A stretch of 64,000 nucleotides of DNA from Ypsolopha sequella (lineage: Eukaryota > Arthropoda > Insecta > Lepidoptera > Ypsolophidae). The notes under the pieces are model-generated. The model was not told where the DNA came from. It ran no database searches and saw only the letters and a list, made by a program, of their open reading frames with translations. The stretch lies in the NCBI GenBank assembly GCA_934047225.1, contig OW203986.1, forward strand, positions 16,991,221 to 17,055,220. Direction: 5' to 3'. Shown here piece after piece: positions 33,601 to 48,600 of the stretch. Positions within the stretch are counted from its first letter, which is position 1, and every line of letters begins with the position of its first letter. The position numbers were made by a program, and so were the translations under genes.

Positions 33601-36600
33601 TATAATTGGGGGGTACATTGCTGAAAACTGAAGTAGTCTAGGATAACATCAACATTTTCTTGAAGTTCTTAGTTTGGGGTTAAAGTACGCTATAAATACA
33701 GTTTAACCATCTTATAATTATTTTCGGTTAGTCCGTCTGAGTTGTCTGCCTTTGTGGCCGTGTAGTTCACCTATCCTAACCCAGAGGTTCAAATCCTCGT
33801 GGTGCATATTAATTGTGTTCGATATGCGTGTTACGGAAGACACGTCGAGCTGTTTGCTGATCGAAGTACGGCGATAGGGCCATGTTTGGGACGTAATCAT
33901 TGTCATTAAAAAGCTAGTGGGGATTTACTTAGAATCCAGCCGCAAGCTTTGAGGATTGGGGTAGCGGTGGAGTAGGGGGGCTTCCTCACCTTGCTTGAAA
34001 CTTACCGTTCTAAACCAGTAACATTTGCAAAAACCTTATTTACGTTTACGTCCGTTGCACCACATTATATACGACATCTTTATCATTCCGCTATTGTAGG
34101 GGTCTTCCTTGGAGAACATTTTTTGGTATTTTTGTACTATTTATAGTATTTCGGTTCCAGACGCACTGGAGGTTACATTTGATCACAGAGAAAAGCCATG
34201 CAGCCATGAGAAAAGCATACTTCCTGTAGGCGGCGCGTGCACTGCGCACCACCTTCGGGGTTATTTTTTTTATTATTTTGGTGAAATAAGCATTAATTTA
34301 CCATGCATGATAACTTACAATAAAACAAATAATAAACGATTAAAACACGTAATAATATCTAATACGAAATCAAATTATCCTTCCTTAATGCTCATATCAA
34401 GTCAACGTGATTGAGTCAAATTCTTTTCATATGGGAAAATTCCTGTCAAAGCATTTTTATTGACGTACAAGTTCTGAATTGTGACCCATGGTCCCATACG
34501 AGGCGCCGACAAAGAAGCAACCGCTTCAATACTCCAAAATGACAATACGAGGAAACGTGTAGGTAATATGGCACCTGAAGTAAAAATAATTAACAATCAG
34601 ATTATGTTTATTTTGCGAAATCCATCGCTATGAATACTCTAAATATTATTAGAGTGCAATACAAACTAGAAAATATCAATCAGAAACAAACCCAAAGACA
34701 AGTAGAGTATTCATAGCGATGGATTTCGCAAAATAAACATAATCTTAGTTAATGAGAACTGTGAATTTCTTAACTGTCTGAAGCAACAATATTGTAGCGA
34801 CGACAGCGCCATCTGTTTCTAAGAACAAGGCGTGAAATCACATAACGCCCTCGTGAGCGTTCTATATGTGTTGTACAAGCTAGTATATCAAGCAGAAGCA
34901 AAAATAACAGTGGACAAGTATGATGGAAGAATTCACCGGTCCGGGTAGGAACCTCGGTGGCGCAATTGGTAGCGCGCTTGTCTTGATAACAAGAGGTCGC
35001 AGGTTCGAATCCTGGCCCGGGGAATTTTTTCATATTCTTGTCTTTGGGTTTGTTTCTGATTGATATTTTCTAGTTTGTATTGCACTCTAATAATATTTAG
35101 AGTATTCATAGCGATGGATTTCGCAAAATAAACATAATCTTAGTTAATGAGAACTGTGAATTTCTTAACTGTCTGAAGCAACAATATTGTAGCGACGACA
35201 GCGCCATCTGTTTCTAAGAACAAGGCGTGAAATCACATAACGCCCTCGTGAGCGTTCTATATGTGTTGTACAAGCTAGTATATCAAGCAGAAGCAAAAAT
35301 AACAGTGGACAAGTATGATGGAAGAATTCACCGGTCCGGGTAGGAACCTCGGTGGCGCAATTGGTAGCGCGCTTGTCTTGATAACAAGAGGTCGCAGGTT
35401 CGAATCCTGGCCCGGGGAATTTTTTCATATTCTTGTCTTTGGGTTTGTTTCTGATTGATATTTTCTAGTTTGTATTGCACTCTAATAATATTTAGAGTAT
35501 TCATAGCGATGGATTTCGCAAAATAAACATAATCTTAGTTAATGAGAACTGTGAATTTCTTAACTGTCTGAAGCAACAATATTGTAGCGACGACAGCGCC
35601 ATCTGTTTCTAAGAACAAGGCGTGAAATCACATAACGCCCTCGTGAGCGTTCTATATGTGTTGTACAAGCTAGTATATCAAGCAGAAGCAAAAAATAACA
35701 GTGGACAAGTATGATGGAAGAATTCACCGGTCCGGGTAGGAACCTCGGTGGCGCAATTGGTAGCGCGCTTGTCTTGATAACAAGAGGTCGCAGGTTCGAA
35801 TCCTGGCCCGGGGAATTTTTTCATATTCTTGTCTTTGGGTTTGTTTCTGATTGATATTTTCTAGTTTGTATTGCACTCTAATAATATTTAGAGTATTCAT
35901 AGCGATGGATTTCGCAAAATAAACATAATCTTAGTTAATGAGAACTGTGAATTTCTTAACTGTCTGAAGCAACAATATTGTAGCGACGACAGCGCCATCT
36001 GTTTCTAAGAACAAGGCGTGAAATCACATAACGCCCTCGTGAGCGTTCTATATGTGTTGTACAAGCTAGTATATCAAGCAGAAGCAAAAATAACAGTGGA
36101 CAAGTATGATGGAAGAATTCACCGGTCCGGGTAGGAACCTCGGTGGCGCAATTGGTAGCGCGCTTGTCTTGATAACAAGAGGTCGCAGGTTCGAATCCTG
36201 GCCCGGGGAATTTTTTCATATTCTTGTCTTTGGGTTTGTTTCTGATTGATATTTTCTAGTTTGTATTGCACTCTAATAATATTTAGAGTATTCATAGCGA
36301 TGGATTTCGCAAAATAAACATAATCTTAGTTAATGAGAACTGTGAATTTCTTAACTGTCTGAAGCAACAATATTGTAGCGACGACAGCGCCATCTGTTTC
36401 TAAGAACAAGGCGTGAAATCACATAACGCCCTCGTGAGCGTTCTATATGTGTTGTACAAGCTAGTATATCAAGCAGAAGCAAAAAATAACAGTGGACAAG
36501 TATGATGGAAGAATTCACCGGTCCGGGTAGGAACCTCGGTGGCGCAATTGGTAGCGCGCTTGTCTTGATAACAAGAGGTCGCAGGTTCGAATCCTGGCCC

Positions 36601-39600
36601 GGGGAATTTTTTCATATTCTTGTCTTTGGGTTTGTTTCTGATTGATATTTTCTAGTTTGTATTGCACTCTAATAATAATTAACAATCATTTCAAAATTTA
36701 GTGAATCGAACCAAAATCTTTTAACAAAACAAAATTGAAATCTGAAAGTAACTCTAATTGAGGCTACAAAAAGCAGGAACGCTTTTTTAGGGTACTGTAC
36801 CCGAAACGGGACCCTATTACTAAGCTTCTTGGTTTTTTTTCATTTGCGATAATTTTCCTTTAGGAAAGCTGTTCAGTATGATCAGTAGATTATGCGGTTT
36901 CATTTAATTTTTCATTTAAGGTCCATTTAAACCCGGTATATACATATACAATATAGCCACACCAAATTATGAGCGGTACCAACGGTCTTGATCTACTATT
37001 CTACGATACATACATATGTACGGACGCCAGCATGACAGGCTACCTATTAGTAGTTCTTATTGCGGCGTCATAACTGCTAAAACCGTTTACAAATAGGGAG
37101 CTTGAACTGCTGACGACTGTACTTCAGTTTTCTCATCGAATATAAACCAGAAACCTTTCCACACCATAATGTAATGACCTAATGACCAAGCAATGACTGA
37201 ATAAGTAATACAAGTAACTGTTTTTTTTCTTTGGTCGCTTATTCTATGGTGAGAAAATCTCTGGTCTAATATTTACCAAAAGAAGGCGGATGCGTAGGCG
37301 CAGTGTGGTCTGGTGGATGGGTCGGCAGAGGTGGAATGGTTGGCGGCCAGTTGGCTGGGATTTGTCGGACGCCCACATTGCTTCCCACCGCCCACGGTGA
37401 TAAGGCTGAGATGTAGTTCCCTGGAAAACTAAAAAGCAAATCCTGGGTTTAGGTTTTAGGTTTAAGATTCTTTATTTCTCATAAGCACATTTAAATATTC
37501 ACTTAAAATGAGAACTTAATAATTTTTATTTAAAGCTAAATATATTTTACACGACCAGTGGGTCCAGTGCAAGCTGACATATTGTAGTGCTCAAACACAA
37601 CAGTTATCAGATATGTATCCTAAAGTCTAAATCTATTAAAACAAGTAAATAGTTACAAGCTAACAATGCTACTTGGCCCATCAATTTTATAACAATATCC
37701 ATTAAGCTTTCTTGCACCAATCAAAATATCGGGTTAAGGCGATATGTAAAAGTTTTAGCGTCCCTGTTACTCCATATGCGAAAAAACCCTCAGTGCGTGA
37801 GGGACGGATTCGTGGAAAAGTTACAAAAAGTCGGTTTTTTATTGATATAAAATGTACTAAAGTTGCTATCAAAATTTCGTTTAACCAGGTCCTAGATATC
37901 GTTAAAACCCATCTAATAAAATATAATTGCAGTCCATATGTCATTCTAAATTGTCAAACCAGGAGAATTGGTGTCGAAAAAGACCTCATTTCAATAAATA
38001 TTTCAATCGAGCCGAAGTTCTCCAATCGCGTTTCTATTTTAACAGATCCCTAGAAAAAGAATCCAAAAATAATATAATTTTTTTTTAAATAATACATTTT
38101 TTACTGAAGTAGATATGCACGTTCTTAAAGTGTCGATTTTTTTTTCGTAGCGCCTTAAACTAAGAGAAAGTCATCAGAGTTAAACTCGGGTTAGCGAAAT
38201 AATGTTACCAGTTTGAGTTAAATTGTGTTGTTTCCAATGACACGAAATATATACTATACCTTTGGTTGCAACTAAAATTCTAAATAAATGTCAAATGTCA
38301 AACAATCGCTTAGCTCGGGATTACTAAACCCGCTTCGATATTTTCATGGTGCAATAGGACTAATGAAATGTCGGATTAGTTAACTTTTCCTTTGGGTTGG
38401 TTAACCCGAGGGTTAAGGGTTTTTTCGTACTACGTCAACGGTGATAATGTCTAACATGTGACTAGTAACGATTTTTAATGTTTTTGTGATTTAATTTTTT
38501 AACTGTGTTCCAATTTGCTTTATGCCGATTTTTGGCTTAGACTGGAAATCGGCTGCCATTAATCTGCATTCTTAATAGCTACATGCCAAGTCTTTGACCA
38601 TTTTGTTTTCGATTTAGATATAATTTAAATTGTATGTAATATTTATTTTGAAAACAAATAAGCTCCTAGTCTATTCTAAGTGCTTACCCAGCAAGCTGCA
38701 GCGGTGGCAGCTGTACCGGCACGGCTGACGGGAACATACTCTGACGTTGCACGTCGGGCTCCTGTTGAGGCGGGGTGCCTACCGGTTCCGTGCAGCACAC
38801 GCCAAACACCTGCAAGATTCACATCAAGGGCTTACTTTTTATATTTACTTGTAACTAATATTATGAAAAAAATAGACATGATCTTGCCAAGTTTCTTGCC
38901 CTTCTTCTTAGCAAGACTAATCGAATGGGCGGAGTTAGGCATATATTTATTATATGTATTGCATATATTTATACTATTATTTATTCTAAATATTATTAGA
39001 GTGCATTACAAACTAGAAAAGATCAATCAGAAACAAACCCAAAGACAAGAACTTGAAAAAATTCCCCGGGCCAGGATTCGAACCTGCGACCTCTTATTAT
39101 CAAGACAAGCGCGCTACCAATTGCGCCACCGAGACAACAAGAGGTCGCAGGTTCGAATCCTGGCCCGGGGAATTTTTTTGAAATTCTTGTCTTTGGGTTT
39201 GTTTCTGATTGATCTTTTCTAGTTTGTAATGCACTCTAATAATATTTAGAGTATTCATAGCGATGGATTTCGCAAAATAAATATAATCATATTATTTATT
39301 CCTTATTCTTATATTTTTATATTTTTTATTTTATTCAAGTGTATTTTTTTATTAAATTGAAGTAAACCCAATTTTTATTATTCCCCTGCATATTTCCCCA
39401 TAATATTATTTATGACATAAAACTATTACCTATACACATAGATTACCTGTAATAAGTGTATCTATTATACCTACATTACATAAATAAATATATTTCATTT
39501 CATTTCATACACAGGTGTCTTCATAACGCTTCCGTTTATCCTTATCTTCGACGGTTACGTTTGCACAATTAGCATATTATTAGAATATGGCATTATTAGC

Positions 39601-42600
39601 CAGGCTTATATTTATAATAGATTTTTCTCGGGCAAGAGGAACTAAAACATTAAGAGGATGGAATACCCTAGCAACTTTTTTTATTACCCGTCCAGCTCAA
39701 TAAGTATAATGGCAAAGACCTTATTTGCTTTTCATAGAGGCGATTATATGTTGGCTCTTTGGCCTCTTTTTCTTGGACGCGTAATACTAGTGATCACGCA
39801 GCGAAACAACAAATTGGTGTGTTTTTAACTAATACTGAAATATTTTGTAGGGAAAAAAATATTGGATAAAATCCCTTCATATTGCCTATTTTATAAAAAA
39901 AAAACGAGTTGATCTCTTAACCGCGATTTTGAAACGAACGTTCGAAAACCAAAAAAAGAGGGTGAAAAACATTTTTTTTTTGACAAATGTATAAATCTTA
40001 ATACATTGTTTCTAGGTGGAATCCCTAGATAAAAGATCGATAAATCAAATATATTTTCTTCAATATGAGGAGAGACCTAGTTTCTTCCAATGAACCCTTG
40101 AAAACCTAGTGTTATTAATGTGCCAGCGTCAGGTGTCCAGTTAAAGCTTATATCGCGTACGGCGTAACTGTGTTTGACTCTGAAGATGCTATATTACAAG
40201 TCGAGTGATTTTACGTTTCATTATGAATCAAAAACCCTAATTATAATATAATAATATTATTTTCTGAGGAAAATCGCAAGACTTTTAAGTGTTTCGTAGG
40301 CGGTGACAGAAGCCGCCGCGCTGGAGGAAGTCAGAAAATCTTAATTGGTCTTTTTCGGCTTCCCTTTAAAAAGCTAACGATTTACAAACTTACTTCCATG
40401 TTATCGCCACTGATGTAGCTGCAAGTATCATAATGTCCCATGACCCAGCCGTCCCATCCAGTTAGGTCAGCAACCTTGATCAGCGGGTAGCAGTCTCTGA
40501 AACTTTTGCAAGTTCCTCGCTTGCCCAATGTAGTTTCACAGTCAAGACCGAAGGCTCCATCGTCGTGAGGGATATTCTGAAAAATGGAGCAAAAATAAAA
40601 TACTTCAGGCAGCTGTCCTGAAACCCAAAACCAATAAGTTATAAGGTTGTATATATTTTATGTCATTTACTGTTTTTAATCGGACTGACGCCCCGGCCCC
40701 AAAGTGGGCCGAAATATATTTCGAAAATCATTTTTATACAATGTTTTAATTAAACAAAAAATAAAATAAAATAAATGCTCTATGTAGTAATACAAATATA
40801 TTTAAAACAATAAGAAGTAACTTAAGGTTTTGAGCTAGCACTTTTTATTGCAGTATTTGTTAGAGTTTGACTTAACTTGTATTTAGTATGTATAATTTTT
40901 TCTTACAGTTTTCTTTTTGTGATATATTCTTTGAGAGTCCTAACTGCTTTATGGTATAAATTATTTATTTATACCATCTATTCGTAGTCTGTTTTATAGT
41001 AACTTTATTTATGCCCTTTGAGCTTAATATTGTCAATTGTTATATCTGTTATTTCGAATGTTGTGTACAGTTATTATCTAATTATGAACATCTGCTTGAT
41101 ATACAGTTATGTGAATGCTTTGTTTGTAATTTGTTACTGTACCTTTTGGATAAAATTAAATAAAATAAACGTCGAAGTAGCAAGTCCATATAAAAATATC
41201 TAAAACTCAAAGTATCTCGGTAACGGTAACACTTGGATTGGCCATTATAGAGTTAAATGAGTTACTAACTCTGCCACCTCTAGTATCGAATAGTCTAATA
41301 ACCCCTGTATACATGTTGTATCCTCTTATAAAGTTCAGATCGGTGTTGTTTATTTATTTATTATTTATTTATTTATTTATTTATTTAGGAACACCAATAA
41401 GAAATACAATAAACTTACTTAAATGGAATAATCTTAAAATGTATACAGCTATTTGTTTTCTTAATTAAAGGCATCCACATCATGCACCAGTTAAGACAAT
41501 TATGAACAATTCTTATACTAATAGGAGCATTTACTACTCGTATATTATATAAAATATGAAATTAAAACTAGGTTAACAAATTTTGTGCGAAGATTTTTTA
41601 AAATAACAGGGTAGGTACCTACTTATTTTATGCTTTGTGTTTATTTGTGCGTGTAGTTTTTTTGGCTAAGTATTTACTGACAGAGGACTTGAAGGTGTTG
41701 AGCCCGGAGAAAATATCAATATCTGCTTTGGCGTAATTTATTTATTTGTTAACCGTAGTACATTGAATGGCTTTATTATTTTTTTTTTTTATTAAGGTAA
41801 CTAACAATATAAATAGAGTAACTTAAATAAGGCTAATGAAAAGTTTCCACTGACAGTAATATAATAAAAAGATTTGAGCAACACAATCTTGACGATAATT
41901 CATTTTGAATGAATTTATCAGATAACACAAAGAAAATAATCATGTATATAAATATATGAACTTAATTTAAACAAACATATACTCAAACACACCACAATGT
42001 GCAAAAAAGGTATTTTTTCAAATTATTTTTTTATTATAAAAAAATTGTTGTCAACTACTTAAACATAAAAAAAATTTTAACTAAACACCATTCTTGCTCG
42101 AACCACTGACAAGGAAAATATATTATATAAATATCTTGCAATTTATTGATATTATTGCATACTCGCCATAAATAACTATAGGTACCTATAACTATATTGT
42201 ATGAATAACTATATTATACCTATAATACCTATTTATAAACAAATGTAGATGCATAGAAATAGTTTTCAGGTTATATATGTAGTTACCTGTCTTCGTATAA
42301 AAAGAAGTTGTTTGCCATCTCTTGTATTGTTTGTGGATTCTCTTCTTACACGTGAAACGGCCGCTGGAATAAAACAGTATTGTGATTTAGCGGTTCTCAA
42401 TCATTTAATTAAAATACCGTTACACCGATAATTACGGTTCGCAAAATCGGTTTACCCACGCAAATATTCGTTTAATTAATATAGCCAGTAAAAATAAAAT
42501 TACATACTGTAAGTGCCTTACAAGTGTGCCCCTCGAAAGATCGGTTATTTTTAAATGCATTAATTATATTGTCGGTTAAAATTAATTTGAATTGCGATCA

Positions 42601-45600
42601 TGTCCTTCGCACGATACGGTACCGTTTTAAGCTACATGACTTCATACGTGTTTGTCTAAAGAAACGCTCCTCGACCAGGAAATATCTTTAATATTTTTAG
42701 GGTGGCTAGTTTGCACGGTGCGTAAATATAAATCCTACTTATCAGTACGTATGTACATGTAACTTACATAACATACAATTACATTACAAAGGGGTAGGTG
42801 GATACCACATATCTCGCTATCATCGTTACAACACCTCTTGGTTCTTCAACATCCATCAATCAAGTCATACAAGCTCTTCTATTCCGGGTCGTTTTGACTT
42901 GGCCCTAATATTTATTGGCCTCTGTTCTAATTAAATTAAGTTACGGTTTAAAAATATGTGTTGTAGGCGGCTTGGGATACAAATCAAAGTCTTGACTACA
43001 ATTTAACAAACTGGGGTAATGTATTACACACAGATTACAAAATTAAGACAGTTGAAACGTAAACGCGGCAAATCTCAGTGGTCGCAAGTCGATACGTCCT
43101 TCCTGCCCTCGCGATGGCGGTTCGAGGCTGTTCGGTCGGCGCGTGAACCGCCGCAAATACGGACCGTTGGTATGTGGGAAAGAGACAGATATAGAGTGAA
43201 TACACGATATGCTCGCAGTGTTACAGTGTTTGTTTTAATATTTTTTGTAAATTTCATTACGTTCCGATAAACGATAGTCGGGTTATATTCCCATAGCTTA
43301 ATTTCTAAAAGATTTTTTTTTTCAGAGAATATACGCTATTTTAGGACATTGTTTTCATTATTTTGCTATATAAATTAACCATTATTTGTTGAAATGACGT
43401 CACTTGAGAATTTTAGACATTATACTGATTGTGATGTACGATTGCTTAGAAAAAAAAGGGTCTGTCTTTGTCTGTCTACTCATCTGTCACCTAGCTGTCA
43501 AATCAGTCGGAAGCAAATTATTATAAATTTATCTTGATAGTAAAAGACACATCTCTAAACAGTCCTTTCTCAAGTGACGCGACGAAGGCAAATGAAAGTT
43601 GCAGCTTTTTCGTAAAAATATCCATCATCATAAGGTTTTTTTAGGCCACAAGTTCGAAAATACGGCTCTCGAAATGGTTTAAGGCGATATGTAAAAAATA
43701 GAGATGCTTCTTTTTTGTGTATTTCATGAAATACACGGAAAATTTTAATAAATTTTCTGGTATATGCATTTTGACTATATAATCTAGGGTTTTGAAATTG
43801 GAAAACATGTTTGGATACATTTTCCTCGATAGAAATAATTTTTGAAATGAGGTCTTCAAACACACTTTTTCTCCTCGTTTGACGATTAGGAACCATATAC
43901 AGAACGCAAACATATTTTATTAGGTGTGTTTCAACAATATCTAGAGATTTGATATTTAAAATTTTGCAAGCTATTTTAGATTTTTATAAAAATTATAAAA
44001 CTAGCATTTTTCGCTTTCGCCCTGAATCCGCCCTTCTCGCACTAAGCGTGTTTTCGCTTGGAGTGACAGAGACAAAAATAAAATTCGCATAGCCTCTTAA
44101 CATAATTTAATCTAAGCGAATTCATACATACATACAAACTACGGATTGTTCAAGTAGACCCTGAGAACTTCGCTCCCTCGTTCAAAAAAATTTCATGAAT
44201 TAAGGCTGAAGTTGGTATTTTATGGCAAAATATAATTATAGGAGAAAGGAGAATCTCAAAAATGAAAGGAAATTTTGTAGTATGGATGCCAACATGACAG
44301 GCTACTTATTTGCAGTTTTAATTGCGGAGTCATAGTTAAAATAGTTTACAAATAGTGAGCATGAACTGCAAGCGACTGTACTGTGCATCTAGTAGTACTC
44401 AACTCATCCTCATTTTTGCGATTGATTTGTTTATATTGTTTCCAATTATTTTCTTTAATTAACAATTTATCAGTAATAACAAGTTTTAGATTGATCCAGA
44501 TACACTAGAGGAGCCGTTAATCTAAATTTGAATAAAAAAATAAATAGAGCCACATCTTTGGTTATCGAATATTACAAATTATGTTGTCGTCGTAAATAAG
44601 TACGAAATCGGTCAGCGAACTAGTTTTTTTGCTCCAAAAATGTGGGCGTTTTGATTTATTTAATTGACTATTGAGCCAGATCAGGTAATACATGCCTTGT
44701 ATGGGTACTTCCGAACAAAACATTTCCCAGAAATCGTAGAGCCGTTTTATCAAACTTAAATTGCATTCACAGTTACGTACGTCCAAAATAATCTGAATCG
44801 AATTTTTCGATTTATGTCTTAATCAGGCTGACTCACGCTATTACCAGGGTAGAACGCGCCAACCCTATTTTTTGGCAGTGTTTGATATTTTGATACGCTC
44901 TATTGAACATAATTGTTACTTACTAACTTAATTTTTTATTAGTAAAATTACGATGTTTTTTTGCTGTCTGTACTAAACGCCCCAGGTTGCGCGCAGCCAA
45001 CCCTGTCTAGGCAATTTTTTTCTTCAACCGCACTACTTGAGAAATATTTGAAAAGTGAAACAATATAAACATTGATATTTTCTAAAAATGGAATGTGGAT
45101 ACCTATCAAATTATAGGTATTAGAGTTGATTGTAAAAATACACAGTTAGCTTTATTTACTTGCATTGATTTCGGAAATCTTTGAAAAACCACAAAGAAAT
45201 GTTTGTCCCCCCCTTATCTCCGAAAATAGCGGTCCAAAAAAAGTAACGATGACAGGAGAAATATACCAGGATATTGATTTGGTCTACAACTTGCAGCACA
45301 TGAGTTTTACATGCATGATGCTTATTCCAAAAAACAGCATACATAAAAAAAAAATTAAGAAGGAGATATGCCTTTTTTACATGTCCTAATTCTCTCTAAA
45401 CTCTCTTGATAAATAGTTACTGCGGCGCGAAACCACCGCTCCGCCAGTGTTGAGTCAATTTCATCATATCTGTCGTTTCATTGTAATAGTAGTTTATGCT
45501 ACTAGGGCGAAAAGGAATAAATGACGAGGACGATTTAAAACACGAGCGTAGCGAGTGTTTTAAACGTAACCGAGTAATTTATTGCTCTTACCCCCGTGTA

Positions 45601-48600
45601 TCATACTACGTTTTTCAATGCATAGTGTGAGGAAATAAAACAAATCTAATTTTGTGAACTATAAATTGTAATTGGCTCAAAAGGACTGTATCCAGAGCCG
45701 TTAAACAGTGGAAAAAAAAGTATGATATTTATGGGACAAAATAAAAATAAAATAATAATAATAAAGCCCTAGGGCAAAATAATCGACTTTCTGTTCGGTT
45801 TTGATGCATAAAAAGTGGGCCTTTACGAGCACTTGCATTGAAAATAAATTTTCACACCACCTGCTCGACAATGTCCAATTACATATCATGCGACCTCAAC
45901 GTAAAGTAACGCATTATATCTCAAGGGATATAAAGTTATATGAAAATCCCTAGGGATTAAAGTGATTTAAATTTGGAACGTCAAATTCGTGTGGAAACTC
46001 TTGGAAAACAAATGCCCATATGGGATTGTAAAGAGGTTTGTTCGAAATCGAACTGGCCACCATAAGCAGAATTCAACAAAAAGAAAAAAAGCGTTTACAA
46101 AGAATGTGAAACAAAAGACGGTGTTTGGTGTTGTGACTTGTCAGTAAATTTTATTGAATTATTAATGTTGATGAAAAATGTCGAGTTTTTTATTGTCTCG
46201 CAGAAGGTGTGTAAAGTAGAGTATGCTCCTCTGGAATAAAGCCTGTCTTTGTCTTGGGCAGCTTGAACCCCTCGCTTTACTCAGGACTCTATATAACTCC
46301 CTCGCTCGCTCTATATAACTCTAGAGTCCCTCGTTACGCTCAGGGTTCAATATGCCGCCCGTGACGTAAGACACTGCTTTATTCCCTTAGTGCATAATCT
46401 ACTATTACAAACAAAAAGTATTTTTTGGAGTAAAACTTCTTTAGGCGCGTTGTGCGAGTTTTGGTAAGGGAAAATCTTATGGGTTTGCGGTACCGTCACT
46501 GATATGTTATTTTCCTTTTTTAGTCATCAACATCATACACAATTATGGACAGTATTTTAAATAAAACTTTTCTGACTATCCCCAAAACTGACAAAATACG
46601 GAACCCGAGTCTGACTCACATTTGCTGGTAAAAAAAGAGATGTATTTTTATAAGTAAAAAGCAGTGGGTTGTGTTAGAAATACAACCGTAAATTATTTAA
46701 GTGGATACTTCTTAAGTCGCCTCTTTTCCAATCACAGAGGAAAAAAATGGTGACCATAAATATTATGATAATGTGTCAGTGATGGCAGCGCATTCTCTGA
46801 AGGGGTCATTCCAAAATTTTATTATTGGAATAATAACTAATAATGAACGAAAAAAAAGTAATAATCTAAATAAAAGTAATAATAAATCTCTTTTTGGTAC
46901 GATGGTTAAAATAGGCCAAAAATCAGAAGGAAACAAAGTTGTAAAATGTTAAGCTTCATATGTGTTAGCTTAAATTATTTTTTTATTCCTTAGGTTTATT
47001 CTTTAGGTTCTTTTTAGGTCCTCTAAAAAGGCCGTTTTGCATGAATCAAATTATGATTCTGTTCTAATGCCGTCTCTTTTGGACGCGTGAAAAAACTCTG
47101 ACTCTATCCTTCTTTCAAACCATTTTATGATTCACCCAAGTCGGCCTTTTTAGATCCCCAGACGACTCGTCTATAAATACTTTAAATTTTTTTTTGATTT
47201 CGTAAAGCCTACAAAATCCAGATTAAATCCAACAACGTAGTATTGTGGTTGTATGTATTTTGTTTTGGATATTGATATTCAAAAAGCGAACAAACACGTT
47301 GCGGCCATGCAAGTTATTTGTCTCGTATCGCTGCATAACGGTTGCTTTATTGAGGTTCGTTTGTTCATATTGGACCTCTTTTGTCTTCGATTCTTTAGTC
47401 ACACTCCGCAGCTCCGCGTCTACCGAAGACACTTATTTGTCACCTCGCGCTGTGTCATCTCTTTCACAAAGATCAGGAAAAGTGTTCAGCTGAAAACACT
47501 TTCTTTTCAAAACATTACGGAAAAATTATACTCGTATTTTTGGCCGACTTTGTCTTGTCCTCAAAACATGTTAAGGTGGGTCATACTGCTCAGCTGCCAT
47601 ATAAATGCTTTAGTGTTTGTGACGTTCTGATAGCTTTGATCTCAATAAAACTTTACACACATCTTTATATATATATTTCCCTTCCCCCCACACCGCACTT
47701 TGATCCATCTCTCATCAAGAGGTGCAAGATGGCGGGATATTCAAAAAGCGCCGAATTTATGAAATGATTTCAGGTAAAAACTGTTAAAAACAGGTAAAAG
47801 CTGTTTTCCATGACACCATTTCACAAATTGGGCGCGTTTTGAACATCTCGCCATCTCGCACCTCTGGATGGAAGATGGGTCGGAGTGCAGTTTGGAGAGA
47901 AGGGAAACATATATAAAGATGTGTTCAAAGTTTCATTGCGATCAAAACTATCAGGACGTCACAAACACCTAAAGGATTTATAATATGGTAGCTGAGCGGG
48001 ATGGCCTACCTTAAGCTATGGTTTTTATATAAAATACATAATTTTTATCCTATATATATATATACCACCTATATACCACCCGGGATTTTATTGCCTTAAC
48101 CGCATACAAAGGGCACAGTCCAATAAAAATATATCATCATTTGTAACCTTGAGAACCAGTCATCGATCCCGACTAGACAAGTCTTCTGTTCCTTTCCTAT
48201 ACTTAATGTTTTATTGTAGAGAATGTCGAGATGATAGTTTACTTCATAAGAGCCGGGTGGTTCCATATCTGATCCTCTCCTATGATTATGATAGTTTATT
48301 ACATCCCCTTCACGATGCCATTACGAATAAAGTGTATGAATTTACAAGTATTGTAATTGAAAGGTAAAGAGATAAGGATTATAATTTAAAGCGGTTCCAA
48401 GTGTTTCAAGCGAGCCTTGAACTTGATACAAGCATAATGTAGTGTGACATTGGGGCCTTCCTATTTGCTCCGGCATTTTAGGTCACTATTGACATTTTCT
48501 TTTCACTTAATCTTTTGTTTGTATATATTTTCTTCAAAAACTACCGTTCACGTGTTTTTTTTTAAATCATTATTGGCACTTTAGTGTCTTCGTAAATTTT

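Noticed and set aside
34770..36219. Repeated 87-residue minus-strand open frames, identical in three places
   Set aside because: They are the complement of the tRNA-like SINE units. Identity reflects the tandem repeat, and one-base differences in the other units break the frame.
34951..36605. Cluster of five functional tRNA genes
   Set aside because: The acceptor stem and outer T-arm pair do not form properly and the anticodon loop is ambiguous, so they are SINE heads.
34600..36673. CRISPR array
   Set aside because: The repeats are 395 bp and contiguous with no spacers, in a eukaryotic intron.
37277..37420. Protease exon 5 starting at the CCAG acceptor (37420)
   Set aside because: It shifts the frame and meets a stop in the next exon. 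The acceptor 8 bp upstream restores the conserved linker and all downstream phases.
43019..43270. 83-codon plus-strand frame in a GC-richer patch
   Set aside because: An equally long frame exists on the other strand. It lies inside the first protease intron and has no recognisable motif.
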